Shown here: positions 1 through 7,980 of the stretch, in pieces
Layout of the letters: the number at the start of each line of letters is the position of its first letter
How positions within the stretch are numbered: position 1 is the stretch's first letter
Source of the DNA: JAFAHS01 sp046728175
GTDB taxonomy: Bacteria; Desulfobacterota; Binatia; Binatales; Binataceae
DNA: 64,000 nt
Assembly: GCA_046728175.1 (NCBI GenBank)
Contig: JBKPEA010000075.1
Coordinates: forward strand, 1 to 64,000
Reading direction: 5' to 3'
The notes under the pieces: generated by a model
Told to the model about the DNA's origin: nothing
The model's database searches: none
The model's input: only the letters and a program-made list of their open reading frames with translations
Translations under genes and position numbers: made by a program

Positions 1-187
1 GCGCAACTCCGAGGCCTTCTTTGTTCAGCGTCGCATTGCCAGGGCCAAAGGGGTATTGAGAGCAGCAGGCGGGGAGATTCCGATCTCTCTAAGTTTCGGG
101 CGTCACGGTTGGCCCCCTTCCGTGGCGCCTGATTGTTTTCAGTGCCGTATGGGGCCAAAAGGACCGTGCGGAGTAAACGGTGCCCTT

Positions 188-1462
188 ATGAACTGTCATA
201 GCCCGAATGCGCTCGCTCGATTGTCCGCGCTGGCAGCGATGCTGGCAACGCTGTGCGGCAGCGGGTGCGGCACGCTGCCGAGTTCTCCAACGACTACATC
301 GTTCGGGGATCATCTCGCTACCAAGCAGAACGCCAACCTGGTCGTCTCGGTCGCCGTGTTGACTGATGCCGAAGCGGAGCAATATTTCGGTTGCCCCCTC
401 GGAAAAGAAGACGTCCAGGCGGTCTGGCTGAAAGTACACAATCAGACCGGCCATCCAATCGGCCTGCTCTACCGCAACATGGATCCGCAGTACTTCTCGC
501 CATTCGAAGTTGCATTCGCCAATCATCGGCCATTCCAGCACGATCGGAACGGCAAGCTCGACGAGTTGTTCGATCGATCGCGGTTTCCGGCTTACGTCGA
601 GCCCGGCGATAGCGCCACCGGTTTCGTTTTCACCAGCCGTTCGGAGGGAGCGAAATTCGTCAGCGTGGAGTTCTGGTACGCCAAGGGTCTGACCCGCGAC
701 GGGTTCTACATGAAGTTGCCCAGCGGCAAATTTGACTTCGAAGAAGCGGACTTCGCCAAGACCTATGCCCCCGGCGAGGTCAAAGCACTCGACCTGGCAC
801 AACTTCACCAGCAGCTCGAGGAATTACCCTGCTGCACCTCCGACAGTTCCGGTGAAAGAAACGGCGATCCGGTCAACTTTGTACTGATCGGGGACGAAGG
901 CGCGGTGATGGGTGCGCTAGTCGGACAGGGTTGGGATCCCACCCATGTTATCGCTGGGCAGTCGGTGGGACTCACGGTCAAATCCTTTCTGTTGGGAAGC
1001 GAGTATCGATATTCTCCGGTGAGCCGTCTCTTCTATTTCAGCCGTGGTCAGGATCTTGCTCTGCAGAAAGTTCGCGGCACGATTCATCAACGCAACCACC
1101 TGCGGCTCTGGCACGCACCCCTCAGCTTTCAAGGAAAGGACGTGTGGGTCGGGCAAATCAGCCGCGATATTGGAGTGCGTTTCACGTGGTCATCGCCGAC
1201 TCTGGTCACTCACAAGATCGATCCGGACGTGGATGAGGCGCGCGAGTACCTGGTGCAGGACATGATCGCATCGGAATTTCTTGAATCACTCGCCTATGTG
1301 CAGGGGGTGGGGGCCGCGCCGCGCGAGACTCCGCGCGAGAACCTCACCGGAGACCCATACTTTACCGATGGTCTTCGTGCGGTCATGTTTATTACAGATC
1401 GGCCGGTCCCGAGCGACCAAATAACCATAATTGAGTGGGGAGAACCACTCCCGCAAGACTGA
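188..1462 (+). CDS. Putative lipoprotein with LssY-like C-terminal domain
   Basis: 424 residues. The ATG at 188 is chosen because it opens a typical export signal (hydrophobic run about residues 10-22) ending in a cysteine after CGSG, a loose lipobox; the frame is open upstream, but that extension has no signal character. The C-terminal half, roughly residues 235-375, reads like the LssY C-terminal domain: it begins with DPVNFVLIG, continues with PVSRLFYFSRGQDLA and HLRLWHAP, and has HKIDPDVDEARE. LssY-type domains occur in membrane or envelope proteins of unknown biochemical role. The N-terminal half (residues 25-230) is unrecognised. The protein is probably anchored in the envelope. Three small exported proteins follow on the same strand, so these four may form an envelope-related cluster. 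Confidence 0.7.
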   Translation: MNCHSPNALARLSALAAMLATLCGSGCGTLPSSPTTTSFGDHLATKQNANLVVSVAVLTDAEAEQYFGCPLGKEDVQAVWLKVHNQTGHPIGLLYRNMDPQYFSPFEVAFANHRPFQHDRNGKLDELFDRSRFPAYVEPGDSATGFVFTSRSEGAKFVSVEFWYAKGLTRDGFYMKLPSGKFDFEEADFAKTYAPGEVKALDLAQLHQQLEELPCCTSDSSGERNGDPVNFVLIGDEGAVMGALVGQGWDPTHVIAGQSVGLTVKSFLLGSEYRYSPVSRLFYFSRGQDLALQKVRGTIHQRNHLRLWHAPLSFQGKDVWVGQISRDIGVRFTWSSPTLVTHKIDPDVDEAREYLVQDMIASEFLESLAYVQGVGAAPRETPRENLTGDPYFTDGLRAVMFITDRPVPSDQITIIEWGEPLPQD

Positions 1463-1548
1463 GCCAACTCCTTCGCGTCGGACCATTATCGATGACGTCC
1501 GCATCGATGACGTCCGCAGTCAGGCACCACGTCGCAGGAGGCCAGGCG

Positions 1549-1869
1549 ATGACAATCCGACACACTGCTCCGCTCTTGCTCATGGGCTGGATCCTGATCG
1601 TGCCCCCCGATTCCACGGTTCCTCACTCAGTCGATTCGTCAGCCCCAATCTCCCGTTGGAGCCATATTACCGAATTTGACAACGCCACTGATTGCCAAAC
1701 GGCGGTCGAGACCCTCAAGCGCAGGAATCCCGAATTTCCCCGCCGGCTTGACCCTACTGGGAAACTCAGGCGCTTCCAGAAGCGGCAACCGGCTGACCCC
1801 CAGCTCGCACACGCTCGGGTAACCAACGCGACCTGCGTCGCCGCCGACGATCCACGCATCGCTAAGTAG
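1549..1869 (+). CDS. Small exported protein, paralogue of the protein at 2254-2574
   Basis: 106 residues. The start at 1549 is set by a strong Shine-Dalgarno AGGAGG at 1536-1541, seven bases upstream. The N-terminus is a hydrophobic export segment running into WILIVPP. The mature part carries APISRW, then a helix-prone stretch with one cysteine (TDCQTAVETLKR), and ends in CVAADDPRIAK. The protein at 2254 has the same length and the same ordered blocks, so the two are tandem paralogues. The two cysteines could form a disulphide after export. Function is unknown; the layout resembles a family of short secreted hypothetical proteins that end in a C-x-A-x-DDPR motif, which I recall but cannot search here. 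Confidence 0.75.
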   Translation: MTIRHTAPLLLMGWILIVPPDSTVPHSVDSSAPISRWSHITEFDNATDCQTAVETLKRRNPEFPRRLDPTGKLRRFQKRQPADPQLAHARVTNATCVAADDPRIAK

Positions 1870-1883
1870 GGGACACTCAAACG

Positions 1884-2141
1884 ATGAGGCGCATAGGAGA
1901 CTGGATAGCTTCCGGAACACTCGTGGCCACACTGATGCTCTCAATCACAAGTGCGCCGTTCTGTGCCGAGTACAGGGTTGATTGCGATAGGGTCATGAGC
2001 GAGTTTCGTCAGGGCAAGCAACCCAATCAGATAGCATCCGACCTGAGGATCCATGAAAACAGCATTCACCGCTGCATTCGAGCGGCGGCCAGGACTCAGA
2101 GAAGGGCGCGACAGGCCGCCACACCGGCAACGAGCAAGTAG
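1884..2141 (+). CDS. Small exported protein with an HTH-like segment
   Basis: 85 residues, starting 14 bases after the preceding gene, so probably co-transcribed. The first 28 residues look like a cleavable signal peptide (hydrophobic core, then SAPFCAEY). The mature part contains two further cysteines and a segment QIASDLRIHENSIHRCIRAA that has the spacing of a helix-turn-helix. The tail is basic and Ala/Thr-rich. An exported protein would not normally bind DNA, so the HTH resemblance may only reflect two short helices joined by a turn, with Cys pairs stabilising them. I do not recognise the family. It sits between the two 106-residue paralogues. Confidence 0.55.
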   Translation: MRRIGDWIASGTLVATLMLSITSAPFCAEYRVDCDRVMSEFRQGKQPNQIASDLRIHENSIHRCIRAAARTQRRARQAATPATSK

Positions 2142-2253
2142 TCGCTCGCTCCGTTTCGAGCTGCGCGATCAGCGATAGCCGCAGTTAAAGCAGCTGTTCT
2201 TTGCCGGTGTAAATTGATTAGCTTTCCCAATCTGAAGACAGGGGTTCACGAGG

Positions 2254-2574
2254 ATGCGGCTTCGTCAGGCCACATCGCTCACGCTGGTTAGCTGGTACCT
2301 GCTAATCCCGCCCGTATTCAGTCCTATGGGGGAGCACCGTCGCTCATTCAACGAACTAGGTGCGCCGCTGAACCGGTGGGATGTTTGGCTGAAGTCCGAT
2401 TCGGACAGCAAGTGCGAGAAGGAAAAGCAACGTTTGCGGACTGAAGCGCCCCTCCGCCTCAGGTTCGCCCGCGAGCATCCTGATCAAGATCCCTCCGGCA
2501 ATCTCGTCGCGGTATCAGAAGCATGGCAGCTTGCCGAATGCATCGCATCGGACGACCCACGCCTGGCGAAGTAG
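2254..2574 (+). CDS. Small exported protein, paralogue of the protein at 1549-1869
   Basis: 106 residues. It opens with a hydrophobic N-terminus ending in WYLLIPP, followed by APLNRW, a Lys/Glu-rich helical stretch with one cysteine (SKCEKEKQRLR) and the terminal motif CIASDDPRLAK. Each of these blocks has a counterpart in the protein at 1549, in the same order and with identical total length, although overall identity is low. That pattern argues for an old duplication under structural constraint. A GA-rich stretch (GAAGACAGGGG) about 10 bases upstream of the ATG may serve as a weak ribosome site. Probable location is the periplasm or outer surface. Function unknown. The 285 bases after it hold no gene I can support. 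Confidence 0.72.
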   Translation: MRLRQATSLTLVSWYLLIPPVFSPMGEHRRSFNELGAPLNRWDVWLKSDSDSKCEKEKQRLRTEAPLRLRFAREHPDQDPSGNLVAVSEAWQLAECIASDDPRLAK

Positions 2575-2859
2575 ATGTTAATCCGGTCTTTCCTGAGTGG
2601 GCACAGGGAGTATCGCGAAGGGACAGAAGAGATGAGGCATCCGCCTGGGTAGGAATACGGTCCCACACGAGGTCCCGGCCGCTACGAAGAAGAGAACGAG
2701 TTTCACAGCCCTATTTGCTCGGGAGCTCGACGACACCCGGAAGTGTCTCGCGTCGGACTGGGTGAAGTGCCGGAAGACTTATCTCATTCCCTGATTTTTA
2801 GAGGATGGCAGAAGTGATCGTCTCGGGTGGTAAGCCAACCTTCTGAGCTCCACTAAAAG

Positions 2860-3663
2860 TTATTCGCCGCTGGACGTTCCTTGCGACTGGGGATTCATGA
2901 GTAGTTCCCGAAGATGGGGGAGTCCGGGCGGCTGATAGCTGAATAGCAGCGCGCGGCGGTCGGCGCCCGCCCGGTTGGGCAGCGATCGGTGCACCAGGAA
3001 AGGGCCAAAGAAAATCACCGCGCCCGCTTCGACCGGTACCGGCACCAGTCGCGAGTGGTCGTACTTCGCGGGATCTATTTCCATACCTCCCAGACCCTCC
3101 AGTGCACGGAGGGCCGGAAGTCCTTCTCGGTGGCTCCCGGGCACGACTTCCAGGCATCCTTTTTCCACGGTGGCGTCATCCAGGAAGAGCATCGCCGTGG
3201 CGACGCGCGCGGCGGCCCTGGTAACACCCGTCCAATACGGAAAATCCTGATGCAAAATTATCGGTCCGCCCCTGTGGGCGCGCTTCAGGTTCAGCTTCTC
3301 GGTGAAGAGCCGGACGTCCTCTTCCCCTACCAGGTCCTTGCAGGGTTCGGTAAACCGGCGGTCAAGTGCCCACCGATGCAGGCTGTCGCTCAGATGCGCG
3401 AATAGCTCGAGCCCCTGCACCAGGTCGGGATCGCTCGGCTCCCACTTCACCATGGTCTGGAGGTGGCGCTGAAGTTCAAACATGTAGCTGCCGAGCGCGT
3501 GCTTGGTCCGCCGCTTCTCCGTCAGCAATCGCTCCACCACCGCTTCGCAGGCGTCGCCCATCGCGCGCAACTCCGCGGTATCGAAGACGCCGGCGCGCAG
3601 GACGAACCCGCGCTCGGCCAGCTCGGCTTTCTCATGCGAGTCTAGTCGCAGGGATTCGCTCAT
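2860..3663 (-). CDS. Phytanoyl-CoA dioxygenase (PhyH) family protein
   Basis: 267 residues, a normal length for the PhyH group of Fe(II)/2-oxoglutarate oxygenases. The double-stranded beta-helix ligands are visible: the HxD pair in LHQDFPYW (about residue 138) and the distal histidine in FLVHRSLPNRAGADRRALLFSY, where the arginine after it would bind 2-oxoglutarate. GCLEVVPGSHREG is the usual strand preceding the distal site. The family hydroxylates CoA esters or small molecules; substrate cannot be read from sequence. It is transcribed divergently from a second PhyH-type gene, the two starts being 58 bases apart, so the pair may share regulation. Confidence 0.85.
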   Translation of the reverse strand: MSESLRLDSHEKAELAERGFVLRAGVFDTAELRAMGDACEAVVERLLTEKRRTKHALGSYMFELQRHLQTMVKWEPSDPDLVQGLELFAHLSDSLHRWALDRRFTEPCKDLVGEEDVRLFTEKLNLKRAHRGGPIILHQDFPYWTGVTRAAARVATAMLFLDDATVEKGCLEVVPGSHREGLPALRALEGLGGMEIDPAKYDHSRLVPVPVEAGAVIFFGPFLVHRSLPNRAGADRRALLFSYQPPGLPHLRELLMNPQSQGTSSGE

Positions 3664-3672
3664 CGAAGCACC

Positions 3673-3700
3673 TTGTCCAGCAAGTGCCCGCGATTATAGT
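3673..3700 (+). promoter_or_regulatory. Possible sigma-70-type promoter for the gene at 3722
   Basis: In the 58-base divergent region, TTGTCC (3673-3678) and TATAGT (3695-3700) are separated by 16 bases, a good fit to -35 and -10 hexamers. The predicted transcription start would fall near 3707, giving a leader of about 15 bases before the ATG at 3722, with no clear Shine-Dalgarno. This is pattern matching only. Confidence 0.35.
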
Positions 3701-3721
3701 GACTAGTGAGCGCAAAAACGA

Positions 3722-4486
3722 ATGACGTACCCAAAGCCGGCGGATTTTGAGATCGGATTCTTTCGCGAGCATGGGTGGCTCGTAGTCGAGAATGCCATTC
3801 CACCCGAGGTGCTGGTTGAAGTTCGCGAGCGCTGCGAGCCGATACTGCAAAAGAAGCACAAGCTCGCTTTCGATTGGGCGTGGGAAAAAGGGAAGGCCAG
3901 GGAAGAGCGCGAGTTCAAGATCGTGCAGGGCAGCCCGACCTGGGTTTGGCCCGACATCGCAAAGACCGAGTTTCGCGCGTGGATGCGGTCGTTTGGCTCC
4001 GCGCTGATGGGTTCCGAAGTGGAATTCTGGTACGACCAATTCCTCGCCAAGCCGCCACGCGATGGTTCCCCGACCTATTGGCATCAGGATGAAGCCTACT
4101 GGGGACGCAATCTTTTCGATCGCGGGATCACCTGCTGGATGCCGCTTCAGGATGTGGATGAGCGCAACGGATGCATGCACTTTATCGACCGCGGCCATCA
4201 AAACGGTATCCTGGTTCATCGCCAGCCCGAGCACGTGCAGAGCGATCTTCTCTTCTGCGAACCCGACCAATCCCGGGCGGTATCGTGCCCGATACGCGCC
4301 GGATGCGTGACCTTTCATCACGGCAAGATTCCTCACATGACGCCGGCCAACCGCAGCGATGGATGGCGCCGCGCGGTGACCACCCACATGCGAATCATCG
4401 GTACCGGTGGCGAAGGCGATCACTACCCGTGGAAGGTCTACGTCAACCAAATCACGGGTGAGCGGACCGTTCCCGCCTCGCGCTAG
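3722..4486 (+). CDS. Phytanoyl-CoA dioxygenase (PhyH) family protein
   Basis: 254 residues. It has the PhyH facial triad: the HxD motif in WHQDEAYW (about residue 120) and a distal histidine in TFHHGKIPHMTPANRSDGWRRAV, where the following arginines are candidates for the 2-oxoglutarate anchor. The segment CWMPLQDVDERNGCMHFIDRGH is the typical central strand pair. It is only distantly similar to its divergent neighbour at 2860-3663, so they are not a recent duplication. Predicted cytosolic non-haem iron hydroxylase; substrate unknown. The next gene, a DNA polymerase, starts 84 bases later and is unlikely to be functionally linked. Confidence 0.85.
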   Translation: MTYPKPADFEIGFFREHGWLVVENAIPPEVLVEVRERCEPILQKKHKLAFDWAWEKGKAREEREFKIVQGSPTWVWPDIAKTEFRAWMRSFGSALMGSEVEFWYDQFLAKPPRDGSPTYWHQDEAYWGRNLFDRGITCWMPLQDVDERNGCMHFIDRGHQNGILVHRQPEHVQSDLLFCEPDQSRAVSCPIRAGCVTFHHGKIPHMTPANRSDGWRRAVTTHMRIIGTGGEGDHYPWKVYVNQITGERTVPASR

Positions 4487-4570
4487 GGCTGAAGTCGGGA
4501 ATGCGTGCTGCTGGTTAATGCTCCGGGCTTCCTCTACTCAAACGCAGAGCGCCGGTGCACAATCTGAATT

Positions 4571-6874
4571 GTGGCCGGCCGTTATCAGGAACTCGCCCAG
4601 CGTTTCTACGAAAATCGGCTGCTGTTTGGCGATCCCGCTGAGCCGGGGACCGTCGCGGTTGAAATAGCCTCAGCGACCGAGGTCGAGATTTTCCGGCGCA
4701 TTGGTGGAAATCTCGCCCGCGAACGGCGCCCAATGCGCCTGTTCGTACTGCTCGACGACCAAACCCATCTGCGTGGCTTCAAGGGTGCCCTGGAAGTTCG
4801 CAGGCTCGATGGCGACTTCCGCTTCCGTCATCTGATCACGCTGGCCTCCGGCGACGCCCTGGAGGCACTAAAGCGGCATCTGCGTAATACCACCGGCCAG
4901 GCCCCCAACGCTCCCGATGCGCCGTACCTGGTGCTGGCCGACCCGATCGAGCAGCACCTGATGCTCAGCGGCGCGACCTACTTCACGGGACTGGAGTTCT
5001 CCGACCTGGTGCGACTGCAACTCGATATCGAAACCTACATCACGCCGGGCTTCGAGTTCCCCTCAGCCGCGCGCGAGGGCGACCGGGTTGTCGCAATTTC
5101 GATCACCGACTCCACGGGCTACCAGCGGCTGCTCAGCGGCAAGGACATGGACGAACGCACGATGCTCAAGGAACTGGTCCGCATCGTCGCAGACCGGGAC
5201 CCCGACGTCATCGAAGGACACAACCTGTTTCGCTTCGATCTCGAATACCTGGAGGCGCGCGCCCGCCGGCATTGGGTCAAGCTCGCACTGGGGCGCGATG
5301 GATCCGAGCTGCGCGCGCGGCCATCGCGCCTGCAAATCGCCGAGCGTTCGATCGCCTACCGCCGTTACGACATCTACGGCCGCAACATCATCGACACCTG
5401 GATCCTGGCCCAACACTACGACATTTCGAGCCGCGAACTGGAAGGGTTTGGCCTCAAACAGCTGGCGCAGCATTTTGGCATTGCGCGCGAGGCGCGCGTC
5501 TATATCGATCCATCGCGGGTGAGCGAGTATTTCGATCGCGAGCCGGAGACGCTCTTCGAGTACGCGCTCGACGATGCGCGCGAGACGCGCGGATTGGCCG
5601 AGATTCTCTCGCCCAGCTACTTCGTGCAGGCCAAGATCTTTCCGTACTCGTACCAGACCGTGGTTCTGCGCGGAAACGCCACGCGCATCGATGCGCTCAT
5701 GATGCGCGCGTACCTGGGCGCAGGCCATTCGATCCCGGTGCCCCAGCCGCCCGCGCCGGTCGCCGGTGGCTACACGGAGATGCGCCGCTGCGGGGTGGCA
5801 CGCGGCGTCCTGCATTGCGACGTGACCTCGCTCTACCCATCGCTGATGCTGCAACACCATCAGGCGCCCTCGGCGGACCGGTTGGGCGTGTTCCTCGAGC
5901 TGCTCGGTGACCTGCGCAGCTTTCGGGTGCAGGCCAAGGCGCTCGCGCGAGAGCTGGAAGGGGTGGAGCGGCGCAACCTGGAAGCGCTGCAGCAGACCTT
6001 CAAGATTCTCATCAACTCGTTTTACGGCTACCTGGGCTTCGGACTCGGGCACTTCAATGACTTTGCAGTGGCCAACGAGGTCACCCGGCGCGGTCGCGAG
6101 CTGATCCGCCGGGCGGTCGAGGAACTGGAAAGGCTTGGCGCGCAGGTCGTCGAGGTCGATACCGATGGAATCTACTTCGTGCCGCCACCCGATGCGATCG
6201 ATGAGGCCGGCGCGGAGGCGCTCGTCGACAAGCTCGCGGCGGTATTGCCGGAGGGAATCCGCCTCGAAATCGATGGCCGGTACCCGGCGATGTTCAGCTA
6301 CAAGATGAAGAACTACGTGCTGCTCGATGAGGCGGGCGAGATGACGATTCGCGGTTCGGGGCTCAAATCACGCGGGCTCGAGCGCTTCCAGCGCCGCTTC
6401 ATGGAGGAAATCTTCCGGCTCCTTATGGAAGACCGCCCCGCGGAAATCGCCAGACTGCACGACAACTACCGGACGCGTCTGGAAAGGCACGAAATCGGGA
6501 TCGCGGATCTGATGAAGACCGAGACGCTGCAGGACTCGCTGGACAACTATCGCAGCAAGATCTCGGGTAAGCGCCGCAACCTGTCGGCAGCGTATGAACT
6601 GGCGCTCAGATCGGAACGGCGCTACCAGAGCGGCGACCAGATTTCGTACTACGTGACCGGCCGAGGTCTCCGCATCCGGGTCGCGGAAGCCGCGCGGCTG
6701 GCATCCGAGTACGACCCCACGCGACCGGACGAAAACGTCATCTACTACCAGGCCAAACTGGCCGAGCTGTACGACAAGTTTCGAATCTTCGCCGAACGTC
6801 CGGGATTGTTCATTCCGGCACCCGAACCGGAAGAGGATGAGGCCCCCGAGCAACAGCAGCTGTTGCTGGAATGA
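4571..6874 (+). CDS. Family B DNA polymerase with 3'-5' exonuclease domain
   Basis: 767 residues from a GTG start. The exonuclease domain shows Exo I (LDIET, residues 151-155), Exo II (GHNLFRFDLEYL, about 217-228) and Exo III (YALDDARET, about 334). The polymerase domain has motif A (DVTSLYPSL, about 417), motif B (KILINSFYGYLGF, about 478) and motif C (VDTDGIYF, about 530), where the second acidic residue of the usual DTD is present. All catalytic residues are therefore in place, and proofreading should be active. The stretch between motifs A and B is short (about 60 residues), which makes this a compact enzyme compared with E. coli Pol II at 783 residues. Likely role is repair or translesion synthesis. 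No clamp-loader or other replication gene lies nearby. Confidence 0.9.
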   Translation: MAGRYQELAQRFYENRLLFGDPAEPGTVAVEIASATEVEIFRRIGGNLARERRPMRLFVLLDDQTHLRGFKGALEVRRLDGDFRFRHLITLASGDALEALKRHLRNTTGQAPNAPDAPYLVLADPIEQHLMLSGATYFTGLEFSDLVRLQLDIETYITPGFEFPSAAREGDRVVAISITDSTGYQRLLSGKDMDERTMLKELVRIVADRDPDVIEGHNLFRFDLEYLEARARRHWVKLALGRDGSELRARPSRLQIAERSIAYRRYDIYGRNIIDTWILAQHYDISSRELEGFGLKQLAQHFGIAREARVYIDPSRVSEYFDREPETLFEYALDDARETRGLAEILSPSYFVQAKIFPYSYQTVVLRGNATRIDALMMRAYLGAGHSIPVPQPPAPVAGGYTEMRRCGVARGVLHCDVTSLYPSLMLQHHQAPSADRLGVFLELLGDLRSFRVQAKALARELEGVERRNLEALQQTFKILINSFYGYLGFGLGHFNDFAVANEVTRRGRELIRRAVEELERLGAQVVEVDTDGIYFVPPPDAIDEAGAEALVDKLAAVLPEGIRLEIDGRYPAMFSYKMKNYVLLDEAGEMTIRGSGLKSRGLERFQRRFMEEIFRLLMEDRPAEIARLHDNYRTRLERHEIGIADLMKTETLQDSLDNYRSKISGKRRNLSAAYELALRSERRYQSGDQISYYVTGRGLRIRVAEAARLASEYDPTRPDENVIYYQAKLAELYDKFRIFAERPGLFIPAPEPEEDEAPEQQQLLLE

Positions 6875-7010
6875 GAGTGCCGCTGGCTGGTCACGAAGGT
6901 CCGTGTCCGCCTAGAGCGGGGCGCTCCTTGCCGGATGAAAAGGGAATGAAGCACTGACCGGATGCTCGGCCTTCGGCAGCGCCGGAGAATCAGAACTTTT
7001 CGAAAGCCGC

Positions 7011-7909
7011 CTAAGCCGCTTCGGGGTCTTCCGGAATCTCCGCGCCCTGCACCACGATCACGCAGCGATCGCCGCCCGGCACCTCGTCGAGTGGTAATCC
7101 CACTTCGTCAGCAAATCGCTTGCCGACGATAAGCAGGCGGCCCGGCGACTGGCGGAACAACTGATGCAGACTGTGCTCGGTAAGCACGTCGCTGTGAAAC
7201 AACGACGAGCCCATCTCGGAGCGGGCTTCACGGGCCATCGCAACCAGCTCCGGATCGGGATGCGGCGTCATCCGCTTCGAGACCAGGAGCGCGCGCAGTT
7301 TGCACTGTTTGCGCCGGGCGATGCGCATGGCGAGGGTCAATGCTGCGCGACCGTCGGTGCCGGTATCAATGGCGGCGAAGACGCGCTCGATGGGCCGGTC
7401 GGTACCCTGAATGAAAACGCCGACATTGATTGCCAAGGGCTTTGCCCTGGAAAAAACCTCGCGCACGACGCCGCCCATCGTGTTGCCGCCCTTGGCGGTG
7501 CGGTGATAGCCGAGCAGAATCCACGCCACTCGTGCATCTTCCGCGGCCGTGATGATGTCGACGGCAGGATGTTCGGTCCACGCGGCTTGCGCGCCGATGG
7601 TGATGCCATGAGCCTGCGCGTATTGCACGGCGGCGCTCAGGGCGGTCGACGGGACCGCATCGGAGTCGGCGGCCCCCTCGCGGCGAACCAGCGCCAGTAC
7701 GCGCGGAGGAGGTTCGTCGGGATCGCTCGCCGCGAACGCGATCGCGAGCAGCGGCGCTACGCCTTCGGGATTGGCAACCGGAACTAGTAGTCCTCGTTGG
7801 TCTTCAGGCGACGTAGGGCGCTTCCTCCGAACACCGCGCGCAGCGCGACGCCTACCAAGGCTAGGCGGTCTTGGCAGGTTTTGCCACTGGTCGGCAGGAT
7901 TGACTCGGG
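7011..7909 (-). pseudogene. Remnant of a transporter with C-terminal universal-stress-protein domain
   Basis: On the minus strand an open frame of up to 302 codons encodes Usp-like sequence from about 7790 down to 7011 (LLVPVANPEGVAPLL, then a second half with ERVFAAIDTGTDGRAA). Usp domains of this kind are often attached to the end of amino-acid permeases or antiporters. Just upstream, between 7784 and about 7909, a different minus-strand frame encodes a membrane-helix-like tail (LALVGVALRAVFGGSALRR) and ends in TAG at 7784-7786, right where the Usp part begins. A one-base shift would join the two. The rest of the transporter is missing because the methyltransferase gene starts at 7981. The alternative is an intact stand-alone Usp protein with a non-homologous N-terminus. 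Confidence 0.5.
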
Positions 7910-7980
7910 ATGGCTTCAACGTGCATTAGCGGTTGGGGGCGATTGTGCGCGATATTGCTTGGGAAACAGGAGGTCGGCGT

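Noticed and set aside
2700..2790. Possible third copy of the small-protein family (KCLASD in a plus-strand frame near 2740)
   Set aside because: Only a few residues match, there is no start or signal peptide and the DDPR motif is absent.
5063..6052. 329-codon open frame antisense to the DNA polymerase
   Set aside because: High-GC codon structure gives long antisense frames; composition is Arg/His/Val-rich and shows no recognisable domain.
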